From: CAZPRY01 sp964589175
GTDB taxonomy: Bacteria > Fidelibacterota > UBA2242
Reading direction: 5' to 3'
Length of the DNA: 64,000 nt
NCBI GenBank assembly: GCA_964589175.1
Contig: CAZPRY010000008.1
Coordinates: forward strand, 1 to 64,000
Part shown: piece after piece, positions 37,516 to 47,104 of the stretch
How the letters are laid out: every line of letters begins with the position of its first letter
Position numbering within the stretch: position 1 is the stretch's first letter
Program-made: the position numbers and the translations under genes
Notes under the pieces: generated by a model
Database searches by the model: none
Told to the model about the DNA's origin: nothing
What the model saw: the letters and a program-made list of their open reading frames with translations, nothing else

Positions 37516-38382
37516 TTAACTGAGAAACTTACGAATCGCCCGGCGGCTGCCGATAAATCCCCCGACAAATCCCAGCATAACGAGGACAATGTAGAATTTT
37601 TTTCCAACCAGAAATTTGTAATCGACCATGGTTTGAAGGTAATTGTTGAACAGGTAGAATACTGCCAGAATAACGGCAACCGCCAGCCCGCTGCCGATCA
37701 ATCCCTGCAGTGTGCCTTCGATGATGAAAGGTGCTTTGATGAAATTGTTGGTGGCCCCGATCAGTTTCATGGTGGAAATAACGTCGTAGCGGGCGAAGAT
37801 CGTCATCTTAATTGAATTGGATACAATCACGATGGAGACCAGGGTCAGCAGGGCGTAAGTGGCAAAGACTGCCACCAGCGAAATTCGCTGGTACTTCTCC
37901 AGCAACTGCAGGAATTTCTTGCGGTATTGGATTTCATCCACGACTTTCTCACCGGAAATTAGATTGGAGATACCTTCGACGCTAACCAGGTTGCGGTAGA
38001 TCAGTTTTAAGCGGATCGTAAATGACGGCGGCAGTGGATTTTCCTCCAGAATCTCAAAAATGTCCTCGCCGAATTCCTCCTCGAATCGCCGGGCGGCACT
38101 ATCCGCTGAAATGTAGACAACCGATTCCACCTCGATGCGGTTTCGTAAGAACTCTTCAAACTGCCGTATTTCCGTTTCGGCTGCCGTGTTCTTCAAAAAA
38201 ATATCCACATCGAATTTCGCCCGGATATTTTCAACGGCGAAAATCATATCCCGCGCAATGACATAACCGAATCCGATCAAGATCAACGACAGGGCAATAA
38301 TGACGATAGAGAAGGCTCCGGCGTACTTGGACCGGGCCAGACCCTTGAAACCTTCCTTGAATAAAAACCAGACTACATTCAT
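37516..38382 (-). CDS. ftsX: cell-division ABC transporter permease FtsX
   Basis: 288 residues, four membrane segments (about 23-44 and three in the C-terminal half: VAVFATYALLTLVSIVIV, GSGLAVAVILAVFYLF, FYIVLVMLGFVGGFIGS), with a large extracytoplasmic loop (about 45-165) that in FtsX activates peptidoglycan hydrolases through adaptors. Overlaps ftsE by 4 bases (ATGA), the usual FtsEX pair. Confidence 0.95.
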   Translation of the reverse strand: MNVVWFLFKEGFKGLARSKYAGAFSIVIIALSLILIGFGYVIARDMIFAVENIRAKFDVDIFLKNTAAETEIRQFEEFLRNRIEVESVVYISADSAARRFEEEFGEDIFEILEENPLPPSFTIRLKLIYRNLVSVEGISNLISGEKVVDEIQYRKKFLQLLEKYQRISLVAVFATYALLTLVSIVIVSNSIKMTIFARYDVISTMKLIGATNNFIKAPFIIEGTLQGLIGSGLAVAVILAVFYLFNNYLQTMVDYKFLVGKKFYIVLVMLGFVGGFIGSRRAIRKFLS

Positions 38383-39041
38383 GAGCTGATACTGACGATT
38401 TCTCCGTTATCCAATTGCATCAGACGCGCCCCGGGAATACGGGGAATCAAACTGTAATTATGCGTGGCAACGACCACGGCTGTGCCCATCTCATTGATCT
38501 TTCCCAGGAGTTGAATCAGATCAAAACTGACCCGTTGATCCAGGTTGCCCGTTGGTTCATCGGCCAGGATGACATCCGGCTCCTTTACCAGGGCCCGGGC
38601 GATGGCTACCCGTTGCTGTTCCCCGCCGGAGAGCTCTTCGGGATGATAATAGATGCGATGCCCCAGGCCGACCCTCTCCAGAACTGTATGAACCCGCTTC
38701 TTGATTTCCCGGGTCTTAAAGTGAGAAATGTACAGACTCAAGGCGACATTCTGGAAGACGTTGCGGTCAGTCAGCAGGCGAAAGTCCTGGAAGACCATAC
38801 CGACCTTGCGGCGCAGATAAGGTATTTCCCACGATCGGATTCTGGCGCTGGTATAATTACGAAAAGTAACGCGCCCCTTCTCGGGAAACAGTTCCATATA
38901 AATCAGTCGCAGGATTGTCGATTTCCCGGAACCGCTCGGTCCGGTCAGGAAAATAAACTCGCCCTGCTTAATCGCAAAATTGATATTGCTTATACCGCCC
39001 CGGCCACCGAATGTACAATCAACATCTTTAAAATATATCAT
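38379..39041 (-). CDS. ftsE: cell-division ABC transporter ATPase FtsE
   Basis: About 220 residues from the ATG at 39041 (MIYFKDVDCTF); an in-frame extension to 39089 is possible but the internal ATG gives normal FtsE length. Walker A GPSGSGKST, Q-loop FQDFRLL, signature LSGGEQQRVAIARAL and Walker B VILADEPTGNLD are all intact. It links ATP use to septal peptidoglycan hydrolysis with FtsX. Confidence 0.95.
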   Translation of the reverse strand: MIYFKDVDCTFGGRGGISNINFAIKQGEFIFLTGPSGSGKSTILRLIYMELFPEKGRVTFRNYTSARIRSWEIPYLRRKVGMVFQDFRLLTDRNVFQNVALSLYISHFKTREIKKRVHTVLERVGLGHRIYYHPEELSGGEQQRVAIARALVKEPDVILADEPTGNLDQRVSFDLIQLLGKINEMGTAVVVATHNYSLIPRIPGARLMQLDNGEIVSISS

Positions 39042-39185
39042 CGTAAATTCATTTTGGGTGAATTTAAGTCGTGAACTACAAACAAGCAACGCCCTTGATG
39101 GAATGGCTCCGAAATGTTCCGGGATCTCCCAACGGGCATCCGTTCCTGACTTGCATTACTCCACTCGCATAATTACATTTCTGCC

Positions 39186-40580
39186 GTGAAAATGAAAGGA
39201 AATCCCTTGAAAAAGTACAGTCTCTACGGTCTTCTCCTGCTATGCTGTCTGCCCCTGGCGGCAGCTACCGGTCCGAAATTTGATGAATATTTTCTGAATA
39301 AATGTCTGCGTGTCGATCTCTTCATGACCGGTACAAAGACGAAAACCGTCGTCAGTCTGGATGAGATCATTGAAGAACCCATCTGGGCCGGCAGCCTCAG
39401 CAACCTGATCGACACACTCGACATGGGACATCACCGCGTCGAGGTATTCGATAAGGAATCGGGTATTCTGCTCTATTCGCACGGCTTCAGCTCCGTTTAC
39501 GGGGAATGGCAGACCACCGAAGAAGCCGCCCGGGAAATCTATCGTACTTTTTCACTGTCGGTTCTGGTACCCTTCCCGCATCAACCGATCGAGTTAAAAT
39601 TGCTGACCCGCGACCGCAAAAACCAGTTTATCGCGGACTTTACAACGACAATCGATCCGAATTCGCGATTCACCAACCGTGACAAACCTAAGGGCGAATA
39701 CAAAGCCCACGCTTATCTCAAAAACGGATCGCCTAACGAAAAAGTCGATATTCTCATTCTGCCGGAAGGATACACCCGCAAGGAAATGTCCAAATTCAAG
39801 AAAGACCTCAAGCGGCTCATGCAGGCTTTTTTCAACGAATCACCGTTCAGGGAAAATCGGGACAAATTCAACGTCTGGTACCTGGAAGTGGCCTCGGAGG
39901 AATCGGGAATCGATGATCCGCGTCAGGGTGTTTTCGTGAAAAGCGCCTTCGATCTGTCCTACAATTCCCTCGATGTGGATCGCTACGTTTTGACCCTGGG
40001 CAATAAAAACATCCGCGATATTGCCGCAAATGCTCCGTACGATCAGCTCTATTTTCTGATGAATTCGCCTAAATACGGCGGCGGCGGGATCTACAATCTC
40101 TATTCCACCTGTTACAGCCACGACGACAACGAAGGGAACGAATGGTGGCCGGAGTATGTTTTCGTACATGAATTCGGACATGCTTTCGGCGGACTGGCCG
40201 ACGAATACTACTCTTCCGAAGTCGCCTATGACGAGTTTCATCCGAAAGACGTTGAACCCTGGGAGCCGAACATTACAGCGTTGCTGAAACCGCCGCAGTT
40301 GAAATGGAAGACCCTGATGGACGAAGGCACTCCCCTGCCCACTCCCTGGCGGAAAGAAGAATACGACAACATCCCCTATAAAGAAAGCGCTGAGCGCTCG
40401 GCATTCTTAAGACAGGAAAAATATTGGGGAACGATCGGGGCTTTTCAGGGAGCCGGTTATGCCTCGGAAGGATTGTATCGCCCATATCTGGATTGCCGGA
40501 TGTTTTCCAAAAGCCTGAACGGATTCTGTCCCGTATGCCGGGACGCGATATCCAGAGTGATTGGTTTTTATTCCGAGTAG
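39186..40580 (+). CDS. M64 family (IgA-peptidase-like) zinc metallopeptidase
   Basis: 464 residues. Signal peptide YSLYGLLLLCCLPLAAATG. Core M64 motifs: VDILILPEGYTRKEMSKF, the zinc site FVHEFGHAFGGLADEYY (HExxH with the downstream Asp/Glu pair), and NVWYLEVASEESGIDDP. A Cys pair NGFCPVCRDAI near the C-terminus may hold a metal or disulfide. The start is ambiguous: GTG at 39186, ATG at 39192 or TTG at 39207, the last having the best Shine-Dalgarno (AAAGGA). Probably exported and proteolytic; substrate unknown. Convergent with the hybrid kinase. Confidence 0.88.
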   Translation: MKMKGNPLKKYSLYGLLLLCCLPLAAATGPKFDEYFLNKCLRVDLFMTGTKTKTVVSLDEIIEEPIWAGSLSNLIDTLDMGHHRVEVFDKESGILLYSHGFSSVYGEWQTTEEAAREIYRTFSLSVLVPFPHQPIELKLLTRDRKNQFIADFTTTIDPNSRFTNRDKPKGEYKAHAYLKNGSPNEKVDILILPEGYTRKEMSKFKKDLKRLMQAFFNESPFRENRDKFNVWYLEVASEESGIDDPRQGVFVKSAFDLSYNSLDVDRYVLTLGNKNIRDIAANAPYDQLYFLMNSPKYGGGGIYNLYSTCYSHDDNEGNEWWPEYVFVHEFGHAFGGLADEYYSSEVAYDEFHPKDVEPWEPNITALLKPPQLKWKTLMDEGTPLPTPWRKEEYDNIPYKESAERSAFLRQEKYWGTIGAFQGAGYASEGLYRPYLDCRMFSKSLNGFCPVCRDAISRVIGFYSE

Positions 40581-40590
40581 GACATTCATC

Positions 40591-40650
40591 CGTACCCCGG
40601 AACTCTTGCTCCGGTTTTTCAACCGAACAGAGACATTCGGGTTATAATTC
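40591..40650. repeat. REP/BIME unit, degenerate (cluster 0)
   Basis: A single two-hairpin unit between two converging genes. Left hairpin GTACCCCGGAACTCTTGCTCCGG; right hairpin CCGAACAGAGACATTCGGG ending GTTATAATT. It ends one base before the kinase stop codon. Diverged from the consensus seen in clusters 1-5 but clearly the same family. Confidence 0.7.
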
Positions 40651-43600
40651 TCATTTATGTAATGTTTCGTGGATCATAGTCAGCAATTTTACGATATTGT
40701 AGGGTTTCTGGATAAACGCCAATCCCTTCTTGCCGATAATCGCTTGTTTAACCTTCTCTTCGGTATAACCGCTGCACATGATTGCAGGAATCTTCGGATT
40801 CTTCTCCAATAAATCCTCCACGAGTCTCAGACCGTTCCGGTCCGGTAAGACAACATCACTGAGGATCAGGTCAAAATTGCCTTCCTGGTTTTCGAAAACA
40901 TCGAGTGCCTCACGCGCATCGCCCGCCAGAAAAATCGAATAGCCGCTTTTCCGCAGCGTATGGGCTACAAATTCTCTGACTCCGACTTCATCCTCGATTA
41001 TTAAGATCCGCTCGTTGTGCCCCTTGACGAGCTGCAGCTGTGCCTCGCCTTCGCTGCCCTGGACAGGTCTGCCCGATTTGGCCGGCAGATAAAAGACGAA
41101 GTTGGAGCCCTCACCCAGCTCGCTGTAGACATTGATCCAGCCGCCGTGCTTCATGATGATCCCGTACACTACTGATAATCCCAGCCCGGTTCCCTTACCG
41201 GATTCTTTGGTGCTGAAAAACGGCTCGAATATATTTTTTCGAATATCTTCCGGGATGCCGGTTCCCCGGTCCTCAACGGATATCCGTACATATCGGCCCG
41301 GTTTGGAATCCTGAATATGGCGGCAATACTCTTCTGAGATGATAATATTTTCGCTCTTGATGGTCAATTTCCCGCCGTTGGGCATTGCATCCCGGGCATT
41401 CACCGTCAGATTGGTAATCACCTGCTCGATATTGCCTTCATCCGCTTCAACTATCCAGACATCAGGAGCGAGGTTCGTGGATAAGGCAATATCCTCACCG
41501 ATCAATCTTCCGAGCATTTTCAGCAGATTTCGGATCGTTTCATTGATGTTGATCATGGCGTATTCCATGGCCTGTTTGCGACTGAACAGCAGCAATTGGC
41601 GTGTCAATCCGGCGGCCCGCGCAGCCGCATTCAGGATTTGTTTGATATCCCGGGATCTCGGATCGTCAGGCTCGATATCCATCATCATCAACTGGGCATG
41701 CCCCTGGATAATGGTCAGCAAATTGTTGAAATCATGCGCCACGCCGCCCGCCAGGGTCCCGATGGCTTCCATGCGCTGGGATTGCTGCAACTGGATTTGC
41801 ATGTTGTCCTTTTCGTCTTCCGCCTTTTTATGTTCGAGAGCGTTGGCGAAAATATCGCCGATGGTGTTCAGCAGGGTGATATCCTCTTCATCCCAAGCAG
41901 TATATCTTTCCAGGGATTCGAGTCCCAGAAATCCTTTTAGTTTCTCACCGTAGGTGATCGGAACGGCCACCAGCGATTTGATCCCCTCTGCTTCAAGAAT
42001 TTGTTTCTCAGATCCTGCTTCCTCAGGCAAGGCGGTAACATCGGGAATATAAACATGCTCAAATTTTAGCAGTTTCCCCATCTTCCAAGGAATCGCATCC
42101 GTGGGAATATCCTGGAAATTGGCGATACGCGCTTCGATATCCCCGGCGCACCATACGTACATGTTAGTAATACTTTTCCCATCGGCTGAAAATAAAGCCA
42201 AGCGACTTCGGTCAACGTTGGTAAGTTCACCCATACTTTTCAGAGCCCGATGAATCTCGGCATCAAGTCCGGCCTTCTCCACTTTGATAAATTGAGTGGA
42301 GATATCGGCAATGGCTTTTTCCAGTTTGATTCGATAATAGAGTTCCGCTTCGGCGGCCTTTCGCTCGGTAATATCCTGTAAAATTCCCATCGAACCGATC
42401 ACCTTCTCAGAATCTTCGTCAAGATACGGTGAAGCGGAATCACTGACCCATTTTTCCTTTCCATCAGGCGTGAGGATCCGGATATCGACCTGGTAGCGAC
42501 TTACAACACCGTCAAGGAATGCTTGCACATACTCGTCTATTTCACTGATATTGGCTTCCCGGTCGGTGATAATGCGTTCCTGTACCAGAGTCCGGAGAAC
42601 TTTCAGACTGAACTCCTCCGATTTTATTCCCAATAAATTTTCGATTCCCGCACCGATAAAATCGTACTCGTTTCGTTCATGTGACAGGATATACGGCACG
42701 CCCCGGGAGTTTTCGATAGTCTTGCGGTAAACCCGATGGATCTGCTCCAACTCCTTGCGCGCCTTCTTGCGGAGCGTAATATCGATTTTCATACCGATAA
42801 AGTGGGTAGTTTTTCCCCCCGAATTCCTGATTGGGCCGATGGTTGCATCTTCCCAGTAGAGTTCCCCGTTCTTCTTTTTATTCAGGAATTCGCCGCGCCA
42901 GATATCGCCTTTTGTGATCGTTTCCCAGATTTTTTGATACTCTCCGGTCGAAGTGTGCCCGGATTTCTGAAAGCGCGGATTTTTACCGATAACTTCCTCA
43001 ACGGAAAAGCCGGTCAATTCGCAAAACCGTGGATTTACATATTCGAGATCGCCATTGATATCGGTGATCATGACGGATATCGGGCCCTGTTCCACGGCCG
43101 TAAAGAGTTTCAGGTATTCCATTTCACGCTGTTTGCGCTCCGTGATATCATGGATGATGCCCTGGTAACTGATCACTTTGCCTTCCTCATCGAAGCGGGC
43201 GGCGGAAGTCAGCAGGCAATCGATCACCTGCCCATCTTTTCTCTGGAGTTGAACTTCATAATCCTTGATATGCCCTTTCTTGCGCATCTCTCCCGTGACA
43301 ATCTCGCGTTCTTCGGGATGTACATAAAGGTCCTGGATATTACCCACCACCGCTTCTTCCGGGGTAAATCCAAATAGATCGAGTCCGGCCCGGTTGACAA
43401 AGATCAGCCTGCCTTCCGGAGCAGCTATGTAGACGGCGTCTCCGGACTGTTCAAAAAATGTCCTGAATTTTTCCTCGCTCTCTCGCAGCTCTTTTTCGGC
43501 TTTCATTTGAGCCGTGATATCGGTGCTGACATGGATGACCCTATCGATATCTCCAGCGCTGTTTTTAATAGGTGTGCAGGTGACGATATAATGCCGGCCA

Positions 43601-46554
43601 AGATCCTCAACCGGCATGGTATAGGATTCGAAGGTATCCGAATCGAGCATTTTTTGGAAAGGACAGTAATCCGGCGACTTATCCAGCTGATGCATCAGTT
43701 CATAACATTTTCTCCCGACGATTTGATCGCTTTTCAGATGCAGCAGATTTTGAAGCACCTGGTTGGCTTCCAGGATAGTCTGATCTTTAGCCAGAACCAT
43801 CATGGGATGGCCGACCGATTGGAAGATCTGCTCGTATTCCTGTTTGGCGCGCTTTAAAGCCTCATCGGTTTTTATTCGGTCTGTCACATCCTGCAGATAG
43901 CCTTCCAAACCCTGCAATTCATCCTTTTCAAAGATCCCGACACCGGTCTCCTCTACCCAGCGCCATTCGCCGTTTTTATGTTTGATGCGATAGGTCAGAT
44001 GAAAAGTCCGGCGCTGCGCCAGTGCTTCATCGACCTGCCTGCGAATATCAACTTTGTCTTCAGGGTAAAATAATTCCGATAAACTGATTTTATCCGCGAT
44101 AAACTCTTTACTGGAATAGCCGGTCAGTTCTTCGACACCAGCTGAAATATAGGTCATGGTATAACGCTCGTCATTCCTGCACAGGTAAATGACTCCCGGA
44201 ATATTTTCCGCCAGGTTGCGGAATTTTACTTCACTTTCCTGCAAAGCCAGATCCGCCTGCTTACGAGCGGTGATGTCGCGCGTGAGGCCCATAAGGAAGG
44301 TGATGACACCCAGGGCGTTACGCAAAGGCACAGCGTGCGTCTCCAGCCAGCGGCGTGTGCCTTTCAGACCCACAATTTCAAATTCCAGGGTGCCGGAACC
44401 GCCTGCAAAAACGCGCTCATGGAGAGCCATAAACGCAGTCCGATAATCCGGGGTTAAAAGGTCAATCATTGGCGTGCCGATAACTTGTTCCAGTGAATCC
44501 GCTTCAATCAATGCCAGGCCGGCCGGATTCATCTCCATGAGTTTCCCGTCGGGGTCCAGAAGTTTGACACATTCCGGCTCTGATTCAACGATGGTGCTCA
44601 GGCGGGTTTCGCTCTCTTGCAGCGCTTCTTCCGCCCGTTTACGATCCGTAATATCCCGTCCTACTCCGATGATTTCGACGATATTGCCGTCATCATCCAA
44701 AACGGCTTTATCGGCCCAGGCCAGCCAGCGCCATCCTTCTTTGGTTTTGGCACGCTGCTCCAAATAACAGGAATACGGCGGCTGATACAGGGCCTTCATC
44801 GCCTCTTCCGTTGCCGCCCGATCTTCTTCATGGATGAGAGGGAGAAAGGATTTCCCGATAAGTTCTGCTTCCGTCTTCCCAAAGGTTTCACAGTATGAGG
44901 GACTGACATATGCCAATTCTCCGGCGCTGTTCACCTTCACCACCATATCCGTCTGGTTTTCAATCAGCAGTTTATATTTTTGTTCACTTTCCCGAAGTTT
45001 CAGTCCCGCTATTTTACGATCGGTGATATCAAGCACTACCCCGTCAATATATCGGATTCGGCCTTTTGGGTCCCTGATTGCCGAATAATTGGTCGATACC
45101 CAGATCGTCGATCCATCCCTCCTGTTTTCACGGGTCTCATAGCCCAGTACAACACCCCGGCTTTCCAGGAGCTGCAGCATTTTTTCCCGGTCCCCGGATT
45201 GCGCATAGTACGCTTCAGCCGGGACTTCGAGCAACTCCGTGACCGAATCATAACCGTAGATCTTCGCCATCGCCGGATTGGCAGAGATCACTCTGCCTTC
45301 GGGCGTCGAACGAAAGATCCCGACCGGTAGATTCTTAACCAGGTTGCTGTGGCGTTCCTCGGTTTCTCTGCGGTCGGTAATATCGAGAATCGAGACCACA
45401 CTCTCCGTTGTGCCGGGAATAAGGCTCACATCCAGCAGGGCATAGAGGATTTGCCCTTTTTTATGAAAGAGTCTAACCTCGTATTTTTTGGGCGCCGTCC
45501 CGGGTTTTTCCCGTCTCAGGCGATGGTACTGCAGCATCTGATCCAGGCTTTCCGGCACTACAAATTCCGTCCACTTCTGGCCGACGATCTCCTCCGCTTT
45601 ATAGCCGGTCATAACTTCAAATTCATGATTGACCAGGGCGATGCTGGTATCCTCATTAACGATTAATGTGGCTGTTCCGGTCGATTCGAAAATGGTGCGA
45701 TACAGGGCTTCAGCCTCGGCCAGCTTTCGTTCGGCGACCTTTCGATGAGTGACATCGATTCCCACCCCCATCTGGACCCCATCGGGCATTAAAATATTAG
45801 ACCATAAACTATCGATGATATGCCCGTCTTTACAGGTGACCCGGAACTCACCCCAGCCCTTTTTTGCGGACGACATAAACTTACTGACCTTCCTGAGATA
45901 CGCGGGATCGGGGTAACAGGCCTCAATAATATTGACCGTCTTCGTATCTTCCTGCGTCCAGCCGGTGACCCTCTGAAACTCCTTGTTAAGTACAAGCGTC
46001 GCCACTCGGGGATCGTACAGCGTCAGCATCACCGGAACCCGCTCGAAGATTTCACTGAAACGGGCATGTCCCTTTTCGAGGTCCAGCATCTTCTTTTCGA
46101 GTTTTTTGATCAGTTGTTCGTTGTAGAGCTTCAGTACTTCCTTTTCGGTCTTGTACTGTTTCAGGCCGTCCTTAATCTCCCCTTTTTCGACCTTTTCAAT
46201 AATGTCGTGGATGATCCCGATGAATTGCTGCGGCTCCATCGGTTTACGTATAAACCGCACCGCGCCCAGCTTCAAGGCCAGGACCTCATCCTGCCGGCTG
46301 GTATAGGTAGCCGTATAGAACACGAAAGGTATTTCCTTCCAGAGCTTGTGATTTTTTACTTCCCGGCATAATTGGTAACCGTCCATCTCGGGCATCAGAA
46401 TATCGCTGATGATCAGATCGATCTTCTCCAGGGCGAGAATTTCCAGGGCTTGCTTACCATTATTCGCGCTGTGAATCTCGAAACCATTGCTTTGGAAGAG
46501 AGATTCCAGCAGGTAGCGGTTTTCCTCACGATCATCGACGATTAAAATCTTCAT
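40651..46554 (-). CDS. large multi-PAS hybrid sensor histidine kinase
   Basis: 1967 residues with no membrane segment apparent, so probably cytosolic. Order: receiver domain (1-120, VDDRE, phospho-acceptor Asp51 in SDILMPEMDG, Lys in IRKPM); about ten PAS/PAC modules between about 160 and 1400, many ending DITDRK or DVTHRK; a GAF domain (about 1400-1575); HisKA with His in GGVAHDFNNLL; HATPase (TNLTVNARDAM, DRGTGIPEDI, GKGTGLGLSVVYG); and a C-terminal receiver (DVVLPDRNGLRLV, IQKPYNIVK). Phosphate likely flows from His to the C-terminal Asp, with the N-terminal receiver as input or additional relay (inference). No partner regulator is adjacent. Its length is far above typical hybrid kinases. 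Confidence 0.92.
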   Translation of the reverse strand: MKILIVDDREENRYLLESLFQSNGFEIHSANNGKQALEILALEKIDLIISDILMPEMDGYQLCREVKNHKLWKEIPFVFYTATYTSRQDEVLALKLGAVRFIRKPMEPQQFIGIIHDIIEKVEKGEIKDGLKQYKTEKEVLKLYNEQLIKKLEKKMLDLEKGHARFSEIFERVPVMLTLYDPRVATLVLNKEFQRVTGWTQEDTKTVNIIEACYPDPAYLRKVSKFMSSAKKGWGEFRVTCKDGHIIDSLWSNILMPDGVQMGVGIDVTHRKVAERKLAEAEALYRTIFESTGTATLIVNEDTSIALVNHEFEVMTGYKAEEIVGQKWTEFVVPESLDQMLQYHRLRREKPGTAPKKYEVRLFHKKGQILYALLDVSLIPGTTESVVSILDITDRRETEERHSNLVKNLPVGIFRSTPEGRVISANPAMAKIYGYDSVTELLEVPAEAYYAQSGDREKMLQLLESRGVVLGYETRENRRDGSTIWVSTNYSAIRDPKGRIRYIDGVVLDITDRKIAGLKLRESEQKYKLLIENQTDMVVKVNSAGELAYVSPSYCETFGKTEAELIGKSFLPLIHEEDRAATEEAMKALYQPPYSCYLEQRAKTKEGWRWLAWADKAVLDDDGNIVEIIGVGRDITDRKRAEEALQESETRLSTIVESEPECVKLLDPDGKLMEMNPAGLALIEADSLEQVIGTPMIDLLTPDYRTAFMALHERVFAGGSGTLEFEIVGLKGTRRWLETHAVPLRNALGVITFLMGLTRDITARKQADLALQESEVKFRNLAENIPGVIYLCRNDERYTMTYISAGVEELTGYSSKEFIADKISLSELFYPEDKVDIRRQVDEALAQRRTFHLTYRIKHKNGEWRWVEETGVGIFEKDELQGLEGYLQDVTDRIKTDEALKRAKQEYEQIFQSVGHPMMVLAKDQTILEANQVLQNLLHLKSDQIVGRKCYELMHQLDKSPDYCPFQKMLDSDTFESYTMPVEDLGRHYIVTCTPIKNSAGDIDRVIHVSTDITAQMKAEKELRESEEKFRTFFEQSGDAVYIAAPEGRLIFVNRAGLDLFGFTPEEAVVGNIQDLYVHPEEREIVTGEMRKKGHIKDYEVQLQRKDGQVIDCLLTSAARFDEEGKVISYQGIIHDITERKQREMEYLKLFTAVEQGPISVMITDINGDLEYVNPRFCELTGFSVEEVIGKNPRFQKSGHTSTGEYQKIWETITKGDIWRGEFLNKKKNGELYWEDATIGPIRNSGGKTTHFIGMKIDITLRKKARKELEQIHRVYRKTIENSRGVPYILSHERNEYDFIGAGIENLLGIKSEEFSLKVLRTLVQERIITDREANISEIDEYVQAFLDGVVSRYQVDIRILTPDGKEKWVSDSASPYLDEDSEKVIGSMGILQDITERKAAEAELYYRIKLEKAIADISTQFIKVEKAGLDAEIHRALKSMGELTNVDRSRLALFSADGKSITNMYVWCAGDIEARIANFQDIPTDAIPWKMGKLLKFEHVYIPDVTALPEEAGSEKQILEAEGIKSLVAVPITYGEKLKGFLGLESLERYTAWDEEDITLLNTIGDIFANALEHKKAEDEKDNMQIQLQQSQRMEAIGTLAGGVAHDFNNLLTIIQGHAQLMMMDIEPDDPRSRDIKQILNAAARAAGLTRQLLLFSRKQAMEYAMININETIRNLLKMLGRLIGEDIALSTNLAPDVWIVEADEGNIEQVITNLTVNARDAMPNGGKLTIKSENIIISEEYCRHIQDSKPGRYVRISVEDRGTGIPEDIRKNIFEPFFSTKESGKGTGLGLSVVYGIIMKHGGWINVYSELGEGSNFVFYLPAKSGRPVQGSEGEAQLQLVKGHNERILIIEDEVGVREFVAHTLRKSGYSIFLAGDAREALDVFENQEGNFDLILSDVVLPDRNGLRLVEDLLEKNPKIPAIMCSGYTEEKVKQAIIGKKGLAFIQKPYNIVKLLTMIHETLHK

Positions 46555-46759
46555 GGTTCACCCTGTTTTTAAATACAAACTTCCACACCCGTAGCCTTCA
46601 ATTTTAACCTTAGAGTCAATCGAGGACGTTTGGGTTACGGTTTTCATTTTTCAATTCGGTTAAATGCCGGTCGATATGAATGTTTCTATACCTCGTCTTT
46701 CCCATGCAATAAATTAAGCCTATTCGGGCGATGGACATAATTAAATATTTATCGATACT

Positions 46760-47104
46760 GTACCCCGGAGCTCTCCACCAGGAGTCTCCACCGAGAGTTC
46801 TCTGAACCCCGGGACCCGCTCCGATCCCAACGCCAAACGTGAACGCTAAGGGTAATTGAATTGTATCCCGGAGATCCAGCTCCGGTCCCATTCCGAACGA
46901 GGACGTTCGGGTTACGATTACTCTGTATCCCGGAACTCCAGTTCCGGTCATAACTCCGGCTCCGGTCCTTCGCCGAACGAGGACGTTCGGGTTATGATAC
47001 CTTTTGTATCCCGGAACTCTCCACCAGGAGTCTCCACCAGGAGTTCTCTGAACCTCTGGACCAGTTCCGGCTTTAGCTCCGAACGAGGACGTTCGGGTTA
47101 CGAT
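46760..47104. repeat. REP/BIME cluster 1, four units
   Basis: Four units of the two-hairpin repeat, all in the same orientation: about 46760-46858 (diverged), 46863-46919, 46924-46998 and 47006-47104. Left element: GTATCCCGGAACTC ... AGTTCCGG. Right element: CCGAACGAGGACGTTCGGGTTAC. Units differ mainly in the loop of the left element; unit 4 carries two extra nested CTCCACCAGGAG-type mini-hairpins. An isolated right-element fragment is also seen at 46621-46640. The last unit runs through the RAYT stop codon. The 543-base gap between the kinase and the RAYT holds nothing else that I can support as a gene. Confidence 0.88.
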
